Shown in pieces: positions 18,601 to 25,453 of a stretch of DNA of 64,000 nt; position 1 is the first letter of the stretch, and every line of letters begins with the position of its first letter. The translations under genes and the position numbers were made by a program. The notes below the pieces were generated by a model that was not told the origin of the DNA, made no database searches, and saw only the letters and a list, made by a program, of their open reading frames with translations. Origin of the DNA: CAYRGC01 sp964601225 (lineage in GTDB: Bacteria > Patescibacteriota > Gracilibacteria > Peribacterales > Peribacteraceae); contig CAZRMM010000008.1 in the NCBI GenBank assembly GCA_964601225.1, positions 16,030-80,029 on the forward strand, in the 5' to 3' direction.

Positions 18601-18657
18601 GATCAGGAAAAGCATCGACATGCGTCGGTTTGATGCGCGTTTCGAGGCGGGATTCAT
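12655..18657 (-). CDS. bacterial alpha-2-macroglobulin (thioester type)
   Basis: About 2000 residues, one of the longest genes here. It has an N-terminal membrane or signal segment, many beta-sandwich macroglobulin domains (YRPGDTVSLKGFVR is the typical MG motif) and a bait region. The thioester motif FPYGCAEQTAS is at about residue 1511, within an alpha-helical barrel rich in YVLYALS-like repeats. A receptor-binding-like C terminus follows. Such proteins trap proteases at the cell surface. The start is uncertain: ATG 18657 gives a compact signal anchor, but an open frame extends to 18747. It is coupled by ATGA to pbpC and divergent from the VanW gene. Confidence 0.93.
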   Translation of the reverse strand: MNPASKRASNRRMSMLFLIAFLICAGVTVAAVATIRALPTRWDSIVVVPASAAGPLRMEFPEPMDHASVEQFLTLPAGAKGALTWDGNALLFVPETPLERDVTYAFFLGREAKTAKGDPIDTSLEFHFRITGNPVITAKIPSPNAADVATDKRITVVFDRPIIALAQVGTSAAPSGWERVTIEPRTAGRWRWLSTYAAEFIPESGLLPSELYTVTVPAGLMTINKEKTERDERWSFETVRPSVNSLEPEDQADTAGPTTALTVHFDHEVDLTSAAKHIELLLLNAKTATSSTGTGSTRLNVQKKLDVRNVSYGKTRTEDGSWIQDRSVIVATPASPLAFASSFALRVTPGVQALGGGELGSKTESVSQFTTVGPFAAVGIEYQNGGVTLRFNNPVSSGSLLRAVTFDPKPENWEEMTFEPNAWEADKSVTIYPALEPGRKYTVTISTDALDRFDQKLSAAFNGNFTTPDLDPQVTLGNSRGDFGVFERNKPPVYLLRSVNTGSIDIDLAKLTLEQFLTLRKKQNEQWDFSPDLTGFGAHKHWRLTTKNVKNAWETLSVDVQDLLASSLDGGMYVLTVKAPGFVTPWDKKPAQLTQYFSLTNTALTLKFSGKKALVWAVDMQTGKPVGGAQVSFRALDGSTPVTGKTDDRGFLDTEIPIDKLSAGSNSWQPEFWVTATKGSDFSFVSSRWTDPVVTGDFAMWWDFQSADAAKLRAINWVQTDRNVYRPGDTVSLKGFVRHRDWDGKLLLPDGKKTATVVIQNPDGVEVLRRELPFTEFGTFSFTFPTTKESALGAYSVLVTSGEETYQQLGATFQILAYRKPEYKVDLIPRDKEIMAGDTLTIDLAGSYYFGAPLAEAPVTWRAQTQDYYFNKVTDDWYAFSSEDSWCWWDCPTNQEIFAEGKGKLDEAGKLTITIPARIAEKKLSQILTIEADVVDANSQTVSNRTSVIVHQSQAYVGVRTEDYVVTPGSSAKVKVITVDPDGKPIPRKLVTLTLSSRTWNTIRRKNVDGGYYYENEPQDTVVRTLTATTDADGKAVSSIPVEKGGQYVVKASVADNGGRTSESSTSLYAWSSTFVNWPHGNTDRVDVLVDKPEYKVGDTAKLLVKSPYQGEGVSALVTVERENVITRKVIPVKSNAESIEVPITEDLLPNAYVSVVIIKPRIGETFDENGLDTGAPAFKIGYAQLKIETSRKQLSVEVLPDKERYLPGEKVSATLRVRDADGKPVRAELSFAAVDASVLALTGYVRPDLVTAFYTQHGLGVYTAPTLQYLVERFKPGSKGGGGGLEERARENFQDTATWQPHVLTDDKGEAAVTFVLPDNLTTWQLLAVAATKDSKFGAVDKEILATKKVILRPVQPRFAVLGDTMTLKAIVHNFLPEKNDFTVSLLGSGFTLQSGARPSRTISLDADEQATVTFPIAVDDGSVHGLAIRMRAETSGAKDEVAGTIPTFAPGTPESTATWGRTDTMAKETVTVPSAADAAAGSLLVTMSPSIAAYLPSGLEHVVDFPYGCAEQTASAFLPSVALKKLQGFDVFAILPKQTLDAKVTKGLQTLYSFQRADGGFGYWEGSSQSYAPLSAYVLYALSTAQDGGYAVDTGVIRRAEEYLRAALRSDVSTMDDATRAYVLYVLSETGKGDANLALNLFERRKNLPIYAKAQLAMALQAGRSSGTTRAAETLGDEIASLIIKDGRGAHVEEKWNWSYAPLMQTNERATAVVLRSLLRIHPDSAFVPDLVRWLLTSRRDGHWDTTQSTTETLLAFMEYLRNTGELDASFTAGTEVNGAMKKTQKFDKSTVLTKADLLLTMRELKEGDNSLSIGKDGTGTLYYDMLFTVVPAHLSEKAQEEGISILREVRPLAGTTEGEPVLSAKLGNTYAITLTMTVPQQRFSVAVESPLPAGFEAIDTHLQTTAQVGGAAAVDRLQQRRSWWESDSSLWYFNHAELRDDRVFLFADTLPAGTYRYTYFVRATTPGTFQTRPARIWEMYRPENFGATAGSIFTVNE

Positions 18658-18775
18658 GGGAAAGAAGGGAGAGGACCCCGATGATACGCTCGATGCTGCA
18701 GTGAGGGAAAAGTTCAGCACGAAGCAGCGTGGCACACAGAATTCCATTCTGAAAAAGGAATCGAATTATCTTCGC

Positions 18776-18804
18776 TTGCATTTTTCTCGATATTTGACTA
18801 TAAT
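18776..18804 (+). promoter_or_regulatory. promoter of the VanW gene
   Basis: TTGCAT (18776-18781), 17 bp, TATAAT (18799-18804), then seven bases to the ATG. This is the best example of the window's leaderless promoter pattern. Confidence 0.7.
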
Positions 18805-18811
18805 CAGAAAA

Positions 18812-20152
18812 ATGTTCAAATATACAAAAAGAACAATGGCGTCGGGAGTGCTCTGTCTGGCGATTGCCGCGACGGGAGGAGCTCAACTGCAGGCGAAGCT
18901 TTCGACGACGTACCCGACGACTTCAAGCGCCCTTCGCCGCGCGGAACGCATTGCGCGTCGGCTCGAGAAGGCGGGACATGCAGCGGCCCCTTCCACGCCG
19001 GAACTCGTGCGCGCCGTGGAGTGGCAGGAGGCTCTCCGCAAGCGAAGTGTGGATTTGATCGTCCAGTCAGACGATGGACGCATCGCGGAACGTTGGACGC
19101 TTTCACTCCAGACGTCGCCCCACTGGATTCGTGGCACCGGCGACGGCGGAAGCTTTGAGTTTGCCATCGATCGGGCGTCTATCGCCTCCGATCTCCGGGG
19201 GAGACTGTCGCCAATCGCTCCCGCGCCCGTCGATGCCACGGTGACGGCAGTCGCGCCGGATGCGCGTGGCGTATTGAGGGCGACGATCGAGGGTATTGCT
19301 CGGGGCGGATACGTCGCGGATGTCGATGCCGTTTCTCGGGAAGTCGCGAGTGCTCTCGAGAACGGAACGGAAGAAGTTACACTCGCGCTCGAGCATCGCG
19401 ACGGTCGCATTCTGAATGCAACGACATATGATCTTGGCGATCTCCGGCTGCTTTCGGTCGGACATTCCGATTTCGCTGGATCGGGGGCGGGTCGCAAGAT
19501 CAACGTGCGCAAGGCGCTCAACGAGCATCTCGACGGCATCGTCATTCAGCCCGGGGAGTCCTTCTCTTTTAACGCGGTGCTCGGGCCCGTGACCCCGGGG
19601 AACGGCTGGGCCGATGCGCTTGTGATCTTCAATGGTACCGATCTGCAACCCGCTCCCGGGGGTGGGATCTGCCAGGTGGCGACGACGCTCTTCCGTGCCG
19701 TATTGCAAGGCGGTTTTCCTATTACCGCCCGCGCCAATCACAGTCTCTACGTTACGTACTACGAGAAGTACGGGGTTGGCCTCGACGCGACGGTCTTTCC
19801 GGGAAAACAGGATTTCCGTTTTACGAACGATACGGCCGGTCCTCTCCTCGTTCAGTCCTATAACGACGGCGACGAAGCCTTCGTGAACATCTATGGGATT
19901 TCCGATAATCGACGAACGGTCCTCGAGGGACCGTATTTCCAGTCGACCGAGCCTCAGGGTCTTTTCGGTGACGGGAAGCACTTGCGTGGCAGCGAGATCG
20001 CTTGGGTTCAGCGAGTCATTCACGGAGAAGCGGAGGCGCGCAATGTCATTCTTTCGCACTACAACGCCATTCCTCGTTCACTTCCGGCAAAGTATCCCGT
20101 CGCCTCTATTCTTGTGAGGACGGTGGCGCTCTCGCAGGAGACAAATCGTTAA
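18812..20152 (+). CDS. VanW family exported protein
   Basis: About 446 residues: a signal peptide (KRTMASGVLCLAIAATGGAQ), an N-terminal alpha/beta region resembling the peptidoglycan-binding-like domain (PG_binding_4) often found before VanW, then the VanW domain (GRKINVRKALNEHLDG, GESFSFNAVLGP, GGGICQVATTLFRA, NHSLYVTYY). VanW was named for its place in vancomycin-resistance clusters; its biochemistry is unsettled, but cell-wall processing is likely. Start at 18812 is set by the TATAAT seven bases upstream. It is divergent from the macroglobulin-pbpC pair, reinforcing an envelope cluster. Confidence 0.88.
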   Translation: MFKYTKRTMASGVLCLAIAATGGAQLQAKLSTTYPTTSSALRRAERIARRLEKAGHAAAPSTPELVRAVEWQEALRKRSVDLIVQSDDGRIAERWTLSLQTSPHWIRGTGDGGSFEFAIDRASIASDLRGRLSPIAPAPVDATVTAVAPDARGVLRATIEGIARGGYVADVDAVSREVASALENGTEEVTLALEHRDGRILNATTYDLGDLRLLSVGHSDFAGSGAGRKINVRKALNEHLDGIVIQPGESFSFNAVLGPVTPGNGWADALVIFNGTDLQPAPGGGICQVATTLFRAVLQGGFPITARANHSLYVTYYEKYGVGLDATVFPGKQDFRFTNDTAGPLLVQSYNDGDEAFVNIYGISDNRRTVLEGPYFQSTEPQGLFGDGKHLRGSEIAWVQRVIHGEAEARNVILSHYNAIPRSLPAKYPVASILVRTVALSQETNR

Positions 20153-20255
20153 TTGCTTCACGATTCGCCAGGAGAGTCAAATCGTATTCACGATGACATT
20201 GACGCGTTCGGGTAGGATGAGCACGTTCGTTCATAGTTCCTTACCCTAATTTGCC

Positions 20256-20996
20256 ATGAATTCGACGATGCATTCTTCCCCATACTCCGTTTGGTCCGGC
20301 TTCGTGTACGGCATTATTGCCGGATTCGTCGTTTCTTCCGGCCTCGTCGGTTTTGCGGTGGGGTATTCCTTTTCCGGAGGAACGGTGGCCGTTGCACCCG
20401 TTGCCCCGTCCCCTGCTGCCGCTCCCGCGCCAAACGCGGCGGCACCGGCCAAGAATGTTCGCGTAGCCGACAAGACAGATCACGTCCTTGGCAACATCAA
20501 CGCGCCCGTTTCCGTTATCGAGTATTCGGATTTTGAGTGTCCGTTCTGCCGCCGTCATTTCGCTACCATCGAAGGAATCGTCAAGAAGTACGGAAGCGAT
20601 ATCAATATCGTGTACCGTCACTACCCCCTCAGTTTCCACGCGAGTGCTCAGAAAGCCGCGGAAGGCGCGGAATGCGCAGCTGAACTCGGCGGCGAGAGCG
20701 CGTTCTGGAAGTTCCACGATGGGATCTTTAAGGTTACCAAAATGGGGCTCGATCAGATCGTTCCCACGGCCAAGGCAATCGGTCTCGACGAAGCCAAATT
20801 CAAGGCATGTCTCGATAGCGGCAAGTATGAGAAAAAAGTGAAAGATCAAATGACGGAGGGTACGACCTTCGGCGTGCGCGGGACTCCCGGCAACTTCGTT
20901 ATCAACAACAAAACGAAGGAGCAGCAGTTCATCTCCGGTGCCGTTCCGCAGGCAAGCTTCGAAGCGGCCATCGATCCTATCCTGGGCAAGAAATAA
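20256..20996 (+). CDS. membrane-anchored DsbA-like thioredoxin-fold protein
   Basis: A 246-residue protein: one N-terminal membrane helix, an Ala/Pro/Val linker, then a DsbA/BdbD-type domain with active site ECPFCRRH, the inserted helical region, and cis-Pro loop VRGTPGNFVI. It would oxidise or isomerise disulfides in exported proteins. Two related DsbA-like proteins occur in the copper island, but this copy sits in the core region next to a Ser-rich lipoprotein. Confidence 0.88.
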   Translation: MNSTMHSSPYSVWSGFVYGIIAGFVVSSGLVGFAVGYSFSGGTVAVAPVAPSPAAAPAPNAAAPAKNVRVADKTDHVLGNINAPVSVIEYSDFECPFCRRHFATIEGIVKKYGSDINIVYRHYPLSFHASAQKAAEGAECAAELGGESAFWKFHDGIFKVTKMGLDQIVPTAKAIGLDEAKFKACLDSGKYEKKVKDQMTEGTTFGVRGTPGNFVINNKTKEQQFISGAVPQASFEAAIDPILGKK

Positions 20997-21011
20997 CCCC
21001 CTTTTTTGTCC

Positions 21012-21998
21012 ATGACCGTCCGCTCTTCTTTTTTCATCGGCCTCGCCTGCGTGTCTCTTGCGGCATGCGACTGGCCTGCGTCGTTGCTCCCTTCAAGCGC
21101 TTCGACCAGCAGTTCTTCCGAGCAGTCCTCATCCGTCCGCGCGAAACAGGTGCAATATGAGGGGCTTCTGCAGAAGACGGGCGTGGATTCCGTGATCGGG
21201 GGGACGCATTTTCTTGTCTTCGACGGTGGTGGGCTCATTGCGTTGACCGATGACGGGGCCGATCTCGACATGTATGTGGACACGCGAGTGCGCGTGGGCG
21301 GACTCGAATCGATCTCTCAAAAGGGATACCCCATCGTGTCCGTGACTGCCGTGCAGGTGATTGACCAAGAGCTCCCCGATCTCGGCGAGTCTTCGTCGTC
21401 GTCTTTTGTTTCCTCTGCTGTTTCCTCTGCATTCTCTTCCTCCGAGGCGGCAAGTTCATCGGCGGAATCGTCATCGCTTGCGGCATCGTCAGCGATTGCT
21501 TCCTCAAAGCCCGCTCCCGCTTCTTCGTCGAGAGCGCCAGCTTCTTCCTCTGCGCGCGCCATGAGCAGCTTGCCGCCCGTTGTTTCGTCGTCTTCGGTTT
21601 CGGGTGCCGACTCCTCCGTGAAGACGGCCGCCATGGCCAAGGCATCCGTCAGTGATGCCACCTTCACGCAATCGTATTGTTCGCAGACAGCAGGTTTTTG
21701 CGTTCCGGTGCATAAGAATTGGTATTACACCTCGTTCGGCGGACAGACCTCTGCCCGTTGGTACGTTGAATTCGGGCCGCAAGCTATTGAGGCCATCGGC
21801 GACGGCGTCATCAATCTTCAGCTCGTCGACGGTGCGCTCGAATTGCCCGACAACACCGTTTCCGAGGGCGGCGCCGGCGTGATCGGCTACCGCGCGTGGA
21901 CCGGAGGAAGGCATTTTGAAATTCGCGGTCCCGTGACGCTCAAGAGCGCGGTCGAATACATGACGAAGAGCATCACGACGGCGGAGGTGACGCAATAA
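21012..21998 (+). CDS. Ser-rich lipoprotein
   Basis: About 328 residues. A signal peptide ends in the lipobox VSLAAC, a small beta-type domain follows (about 40-110), then a long Ser/Ala-rich linker of about 90 residues and a C-terminal globular domain (about 215-325, with CSQTAGFCVPVHKNWYY). The Ser-rich linkers recur in other exported proteins of this genome. Function unknown. ATG 21012 is preferred over an upstream TTG; the gene starts 15 bases after the DsbA-like stop and is probably co-transcribed with it. Confidence 0.65.
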   Translation: MTVRSSFFIGLACVSLAACDWPASLLPSSASTSSSSEQSSSVRAKQVQYEGLLQKTGVDSVIGGTHFLVFDGGGLIALTDDGADLDMYVDTRVRVGGLESISQKGYPIVSVTAVQVIDQELPDLGESSSSSFVSSAVSSAFSSSEAASSSAESSSLAASSAIASSKPAPASSSRAPASSSARAMSSLPPVVSSSSVSGADSSVKTAAMAKASVSDATFTQSYCSQTAGFCVPVHKNWYYTSFGGQTSARWYVEFGPQAIEAIGDGVINLQLVDGALELPDNTVSEGGAGVIGYRAWTGGRHFEIRGPVTLKSAVEYMTKSITTAEVTQ

Positions 21999-22030
21999 AG
22001 GGCGAGAATAAAAAGGTCATCGCAACAGCC

Positions 22031-22053
22031 GAGTAACGGGGTGCCTGTTACTC
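22031..22053 (+). terminator. hairpin terminator after the Ser-rich lipoprotein
   Basis: GAGTAAC-GGGGTGCCT-GTTACTC is a perfect 7-bp stem shortly after the stop codon. The T-run is poor, so termination strength is uncertain. Confidence 0.45.
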
Positions 22054-22100
22054 AGGCGCTCTCATTCTCCACGGATGTTTTATCCTGCACATGCTTGGGC

Positions 22101-22106
22101 TACACT
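22101..22106 (+). promoter_or_regulatory. -10 box of the 22113 gene
   Basis: TACACT six bases before the ATG, in the same GGGCTACACT context as the PEP carboxylase promoter. It supports the ATG at 22113 over upstream in-frame codons. Confidence 0.45.
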
Positions 22107-22112
22107 ACGGGT

Positions 22113-22595
22113 ATGTCCGTGTTTTCCTATGCGGCTCGCGATGCCTCCGGTAAACGGGTAGCCGGCACGGTTGATGCGCCGGATGCGCAAGCTGCGCACG
22201 CATCGCTTCGTTCGCAGGAGCTGCAGGTGGAAGAGCTCCGTGAGACCGAGCGTTTCGCCAATCCCGATCCCGAGTCCGAATGGGAGATCGGCGAAGGAAA
22301 GCGGGAGTATCTTCCCCTTTCCGATACCATGCGGCTCTATGCCGGCTGGCTCTTGGCGCTTTATTTCGTTGTTTACGCGCTCGGTTCCTACCAATGGCTG
22401 GGCAACGCTCCCCTCTCGCTCGGTTTCGTCGATGAATTGTTTCTTTCGCCGCTCATCCTTGCTTTTTCGGTTGCGGCATTCCTGTACTTGCTCCTCCATA
22501 CCGTTTTTCGGTGGCTTGGCGGCGGCGCCTTCAAGGGTATCGTTCTGGGGGCGATCGGCGTCGTATTGTTCCTGGCGTTTCGGGCGAATATGTGA
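22113..22595 (+). CDS. small membrane protein with a GspF/PilC-like N terminus
   Basis: 160 residues. The first about 45 match the start of type II secretion/type IV pilus inner-membrane proteins (FSYAARDASGKRVAGTVDA, then A...LRSQELQVEEL). The GspF helical bundles are absent; instead three hydrophobic segments follow (about 75-95, 105-130, 138-158). It may be a degraded or repurposed PilC, or a regulator using the same small domain. The role is unknown. Confidence 0.6.
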   Translation: MSVFSYAARDASGKRVAGTVDAPDAQAAHASLRSQELQVEELRETERFANPDPESEWEIGEGKREYLPLSDTMRLYAGWLLALYFVVYALGSYQWLGNAPLSLGFVDELFLSPLILAFSVAAFLYLLLHTVFRWLGGGAFKGIVLGAIGVVLFLAFRANM

Positions 22596-22599
22596 CGAA

Positions 22600-22674
22600 A
22601 AGCAACCAGGCAACCCAGAAACCGAGTAACCAAGATTCTTCCTGGTTGCTCGGTTGCTTGGAAACGTGGTTGCG
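22600..22674. terminator. bidirectional terminator between convergent genes
   Basis: CCGAGTAACCA pairs with TGGTTGCTCGG (22622-22653), flanked by further AACCAGG/CTTGGAAACGTGGTT complementarity. It lies between the convergent genes ending at 22595 and 22678. Confidence 0.55.
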
Positions 22675-22677
22675 TCG

Positions 22678-23349
22678 TCAGAGACCCAGCTGCTTGCGGA
22701 TCGCTTCGGCCTGGGCCTGCTCCTCGTTCTTGGCATCTTTCTGAATCATGATCGATTGCAGGTCCTTCCAGTCGTCTCCATGCTTCTGCTCAAGTTTCAT
22801 GAGCTGAAGGAGGTGCTTCGGCGAGAGCTCGCTGAACTTGCGACGCTCATCTTCAAGGATCTTTTGCAGTTCGTCGATTTGGAACTGGCTCAATTTTGGG
22901 ATGGCCTGGATGATGCGCCACTTCTCGTCGCGGGTGAGGGAAATGGATCCTCGGAGAAGAGAGAGAAATTTTTGAGTGTCGAAGGTGGTCTCCGGATGGG
23001 CAGGCACGGCGATCTTATCGTTCGAGAGCGTCGCGGTGATGCTGCCGAAGCGATAGTTGCCGACCTGGGCGAGAATCTTGAGGTCTTCGTCGTCGTAGCC
23101 CATTTCTTTCGTCGCGACCGTGCCGGGAGGCGGCGGCGGAGGCCCCGAATCCTTCATCGGCGATGCGGCATCGTCTCCGGCCTGAGTTCCCTGTTGGCCC
23201 TGGGCACTCGCGGCACCGCCGCCCGGCGGCGTTGGCGGAGCGGCGAAAACCATCGTGGGATCGAGGCCCTCGGCGGGCACCGGATCGCCCGGCCGCGGAG
23301 GCGGCGGAGGCGTCGGTTGGGAGCCGGAAGTCTGTTGCGGGTCGGCCAT
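22678..23349 (-). CDS. Pro-rich hypothetical protein
   Basis: A 223-residue protein not recognised. Residues 1-85 are low-complexity Pro/Gly/Ala with polyproline runs. Residues 85-223 are helical and charged with coiled-coil character (FQIDELQKILEDERRKF, LLQLMKLEQKHGDDW). No signal peptide or membrane segment is seen, so it is probably cytoplasmic. Confidence 0.55.
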   Translation of the reverse strand: MADPQQTSGSQPTPPPPPRPGDPVPAEGLDPTMVFAAPPTPPGGGAASAQGQQGTQAGDDAASPMKDSGPPPPPPGTVATKEMGYDDEDLKILAQVGNYRFGSITATLSNDKIAVPAHPETTFDTQKFLSLLRGSISLTRDEKWRIIQAIPKLSQFQIDELQKILEDERRKFSELSPKHLLQLMKLEQKHGDDWKDLQSIMIQKDAKNEEQAQAEAIRKQLGL

Positions 23350-23366
23350 AAACGGGAAGAATTACG

Positions 23367-24179
23367 TCAATCGTACAGAGAAAAGCCAGCCCTGACAACC
23401 GGGATGCGCGATGAGCCGGCGCTTTGCAGGGCGTATTCGGAGTAGCAGAATCTGTCCTTCCAGGGCACCTGGATGCTTTTAACGTAGTGCGGCGATTCGC
23501 AGCGTTCGGCTTCTTTGGTCAGTATAAAATACGACGGCGTGAAAATGTTCGTCGTTCCAGACGTGCTGGTGTCGACATAGCGGATTCCGGAAGGCTGGGC
23601 ACTGCCGGTGATGTCACGAAGGAGTTTCTGACAACGTTTTCTTTCAGCGGCAGCGTTGTAGTCTTTCTGGATTTTCGGTTCCTCATCGAGGCTTATGAGA
23701 AAACTGTGCAGATGGATATAGGCTTCTCCTTGGTCCTGCAAAAGTTTTGCCGTATTCAACAGGGATTGAATTTTATTTCGGATATACATGAAAGCGAATG
23801 ACGAGAAGATAAGATCGAACTTTCCTTCAAACTTTTCCTCGGGAATCCCATTTTCAATTGATCCCTGCACAAAGGGGATTCCGGATCTGTCCTCATAGTC
23901 GTGTAAATCGAGACCCCAAACCTGCACTTTGTCCCGGTATTGTTCTTTCAGGCCCTCCAGCATCTGTCCTTTACCGCATCCGATATCCAGTATCCGCACT
24001 ACGCGGCGCAGTTGAGTTGCTTTTGCTTGGACAAGATCGGAAATGTTTACGCCGAGTGCTTCGATTTGGTACGAGTTCAGTCCGCGGTCTCTATCCTTAT
24101 ACATATAGAAGCCAAGACTGGTAACATCGAAGTCCGTGGGCGGCGGGGACGGGGCGCGGAGATTCATGGGAGAGGACAA
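23367..24179 (-). CDS. class I SAM-dependent methyltransferase
   Basis: A 270-residue protein with a Rossmann methyltransferase core: motif I RILDIGCGKGQML (near residue 60), an acidic end of strand 2 (WGLDLHDYED), motif II/III GKFDLIFSSFAFMYI. The substrate is not evident. It lies directly downstream of the homocysteine methyltransferase on the same strand (27-base gap), so it may share that gene's attenuation control and be one consumer of the SAM made from its methionine product (inference). Confidence 0.8.
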   Translation of the reverse strand: MSSPMNLRAPSPPPTDFDVTSLGFYMYKDRDRGLNSYQIEALGVNISDLVQAKATQLRRVVRILDIGCGKGQMLEGLKEQYRDKVQVWGLDLHDYEDRSGIPFVQGSIENGIPEEKFEGKFDLIFSSFAFMYIRNKIQSLLNTAKLLQDQGEAYIHLHSFLISLDEEPKIQKDYNAAAERKRCQKLLRDITGSAQPSGIRYVDTSTSGTTNIFTPSYFILTKEAERCESPHYVKSIQVPWKDRFCYSEYALQSAGSSRIPVVRAGFSLYD

Positions 24180-24206
24180 AGTGACGGAGTAGCGGTTCGG
24201 GAGGGC

Positions 24207-25181
24207 TCAGGAGAGCCGGTTGGAAGAATGGGTCGCCTTTTCTAGCACATTTCGCAGCGTTGCAACATCCTCCGGGGTCCCTCCGCAGCACACGCCCGCA
24301 TACCGAACGCGTTTCTCGAGGCAGAGAGCGGCCAGGTCCGGGAGGCGTATGGCGATGTCTTCGATGTTTTTGCGCAGGAATTCGAATTCGCGTTTTTCAC
24401 CGGGCGTGAGCGTGCCATTGCGCTCCGCGAGCTTGATGAATCGTTCGGATTCCCGATTCCTTCGGATGTTGGCCCTGTTCGGATAGACCGCGTCGATGAC
24501 CCCGGGATTCTCGTTCATGAGCGCTCTCGTGCAGTCGTCGGCGCCCGCGCAGTTCACGCCGATGCCGATCTGCAGGTTGCCGTGCGTCGCCAAAACAATT
24601 TCGTTTTTGACCTGCTCGTACGTGAGCTTGGGTTGATGCGGGAGGCGCCCTTCGGGATGACGTGCCTCAAAGGAACAAACGAACTCGGTGAATCCGAGTT
24701 CTTCCAGAAGCTTGGCGAGCGCTTTGGCTTCGCCGACGTATCGGAACGCCTCTCCGAGAACGCGCGTGGCGCCGTTCTCGCGAAGCGTCGTCACTTGTCC
24801 TTGGTGGCGACGTCTTGCCCAATCGACGTCGAGTCGCGACCATGCTTCGTCATCACCGCCGGAGGTATCGAGCAGCGGGGCCACGGAGGCGAGGATCTTG
24901 TCGCCGTAGAATTCCCGGGCCACAGCGACGGCGGACCGGTTCCAGTGCTGGTATTCTTCATCGAACGGTTGTTCGCGGAGGCCCCGCGGAGCCGCCGCAA
25001 AGGTGGATGTAACGCCGGTCGTAACGCCGGCGGCATGAAAGCGTCGATGGATGTCGCGTGCCGTCTCCAGACGGCCGCGCGCGAAAATTTCGCGCGTGCT
25101 GGAGCCGCATTTTGCCGCTTCGGATCCGAAGGGGCCGGAAAGAATTTCAATGGGGAATTGTCGTGCGGAATGGCGTTGCAT
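24207..25181 (-). CDS. homocysteine S-methyltransferase family protein
   Basis: About 324 residues. The fold motifs are IEILSGPFGSEAAKCG at the N terminus, IGIGVNCAGADDC (first zinc Cys, near residue 225) and YAGVCCGGTPEDV (paired zinc Cys, near residue 305), the signature of Pfam S-methyl_trans. The family moves a methyl group from betaine, S-methylmethionine or SAM to homocysteine, making methionine. The ATG at 25181 gives family-typical length; 25223 is an alternative. About 110 bases upstream is a terminator preceded by a Met-rich leader peptide, the arrangement expected for methionine attenuation. Confidence 0.82.
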   Translation of the reverse strand: MQRHSARQFPIEILSGPFGSEAAKCGSSTREIFARGRLETARDIHRRFHAAGVTTGVTSTFAAAPRGLREQPFDEEYQHWNRSAVAVAREFYGDKILASVAPLLDTSGGDDEAWSRLDVDWARRRHQGQVTTLRENGATRVLGEAFRYVGEAKALAKLLEELGFTEFVCSFEARHPEGRLPHQPKLTYEQVKNEIVLATHGNLQIGIGVNCAGADDCTRALMNENPGVIDAVYPNRANIRRNRESERFIKLAERNGTLTPGEKREFEFLRKNIEDIAIRLPDLAALCLEKRVRYAGVCCGGTPEDVATLRNVLEKATHSSNRLS

Positions 25182-25291
25182 GGTGGGGAGGGAGGAAGGG
25201 GAAACATCGGAAGTCCGGCTCATCGCATGAGCATGCAGTCGGTGCGGTGGTAGAGGAGGAACAGCTTCATGGGCTGACGGCAGATACAAAA

Positions 25292-25313
25292 ATCCCCTCG
25301 GGAGCGAGGGGAT
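25292..25313 (-). terminator. intrinsic terminator/attenuator before the homocysteine methyltransferase
   Basis: On the minus strand, ATCCCCTCG-CTCC-CGAGGGGAT (9-bp stem) is followed by TTTTTG. It lies between the Met-rich leader peptide and the methyltransferase. Its 5' arm contains CCTCGC, which can instead pair with GCGAGG at 25355-25360 just after the Met codons. Confidence 0.8.
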
Positions 25314-25338
25314 GGAGAGCTTATTGGGAGAAGGAATC

Positions 25339-25416
25339 TCAGCAGCTACACCCGCCTCGCAGAGGGGACATCATCATCGCCATCATCATGCCGAGGGTCG
25401 CGCGTCGTTGCGTCAT
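25339..25416 (-). CDS. Met-rich leader peptide (putative methionine attenuator)
   Basis: A 25-codon frame on the minus strand with sequence MTQRRATLG-MMMAMMM-SPLRGGCSC. Six of seven consecutive codons (25368-25388) are ATG. Its own promoter is TTGCAT-N16-TAGAGT, seven bases before the ATG. The stop is followed within 30 bases by an intrinsic terminator and then a gene of methionine synthesis. Segment CCCCTC (25362-25367) right after the Met run can pair with GAGG in 25355-25358, releasing the terminator. If a ribosome stalls on the Met codons, GCGAGG (25355-25360) is free to pair with CCTCGC of the terminator arm. Alternatively it is a real small Met/Cys metal-binding peptide. Confidence 0.65.
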   Translation of the reverse strand: MTQRRATLGMMMAMMMSPLRGGCSC

Positions 25417-25423
25417 CGGCGTG

Positions 25424-25451
25424 ACTCTAGCGCGAAAAAACCGCGATGCAA
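25424..25451 (-). promoter_or_regulatory. promoter of the leader peptide
   Basis: Minus strand TTGCAT (25446-25451), 16 bp, TAGAGT (25424-25429), seven bases before the leader ATG. It lies just before the recG stop region, so transcription of the leader can be independent of recG. Confidence 0.55.
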
Positions 25452-25453
25452 GT

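Noticed and set aside
21361..21660. Simple-sequence repeat in the lipoprotein gene
   Set aside because: It is Ser-rich linker coding sequence with mixed codons, not a microsatellite or CRISPR.
25181..25451. SAM or other riboswitch before the homocysteine methyltransferase
   Set aside because: No SAM-aptamer core (conserved junctions or pseudoknot) was found in this short region; the leader-peptide model explains the terminator better.
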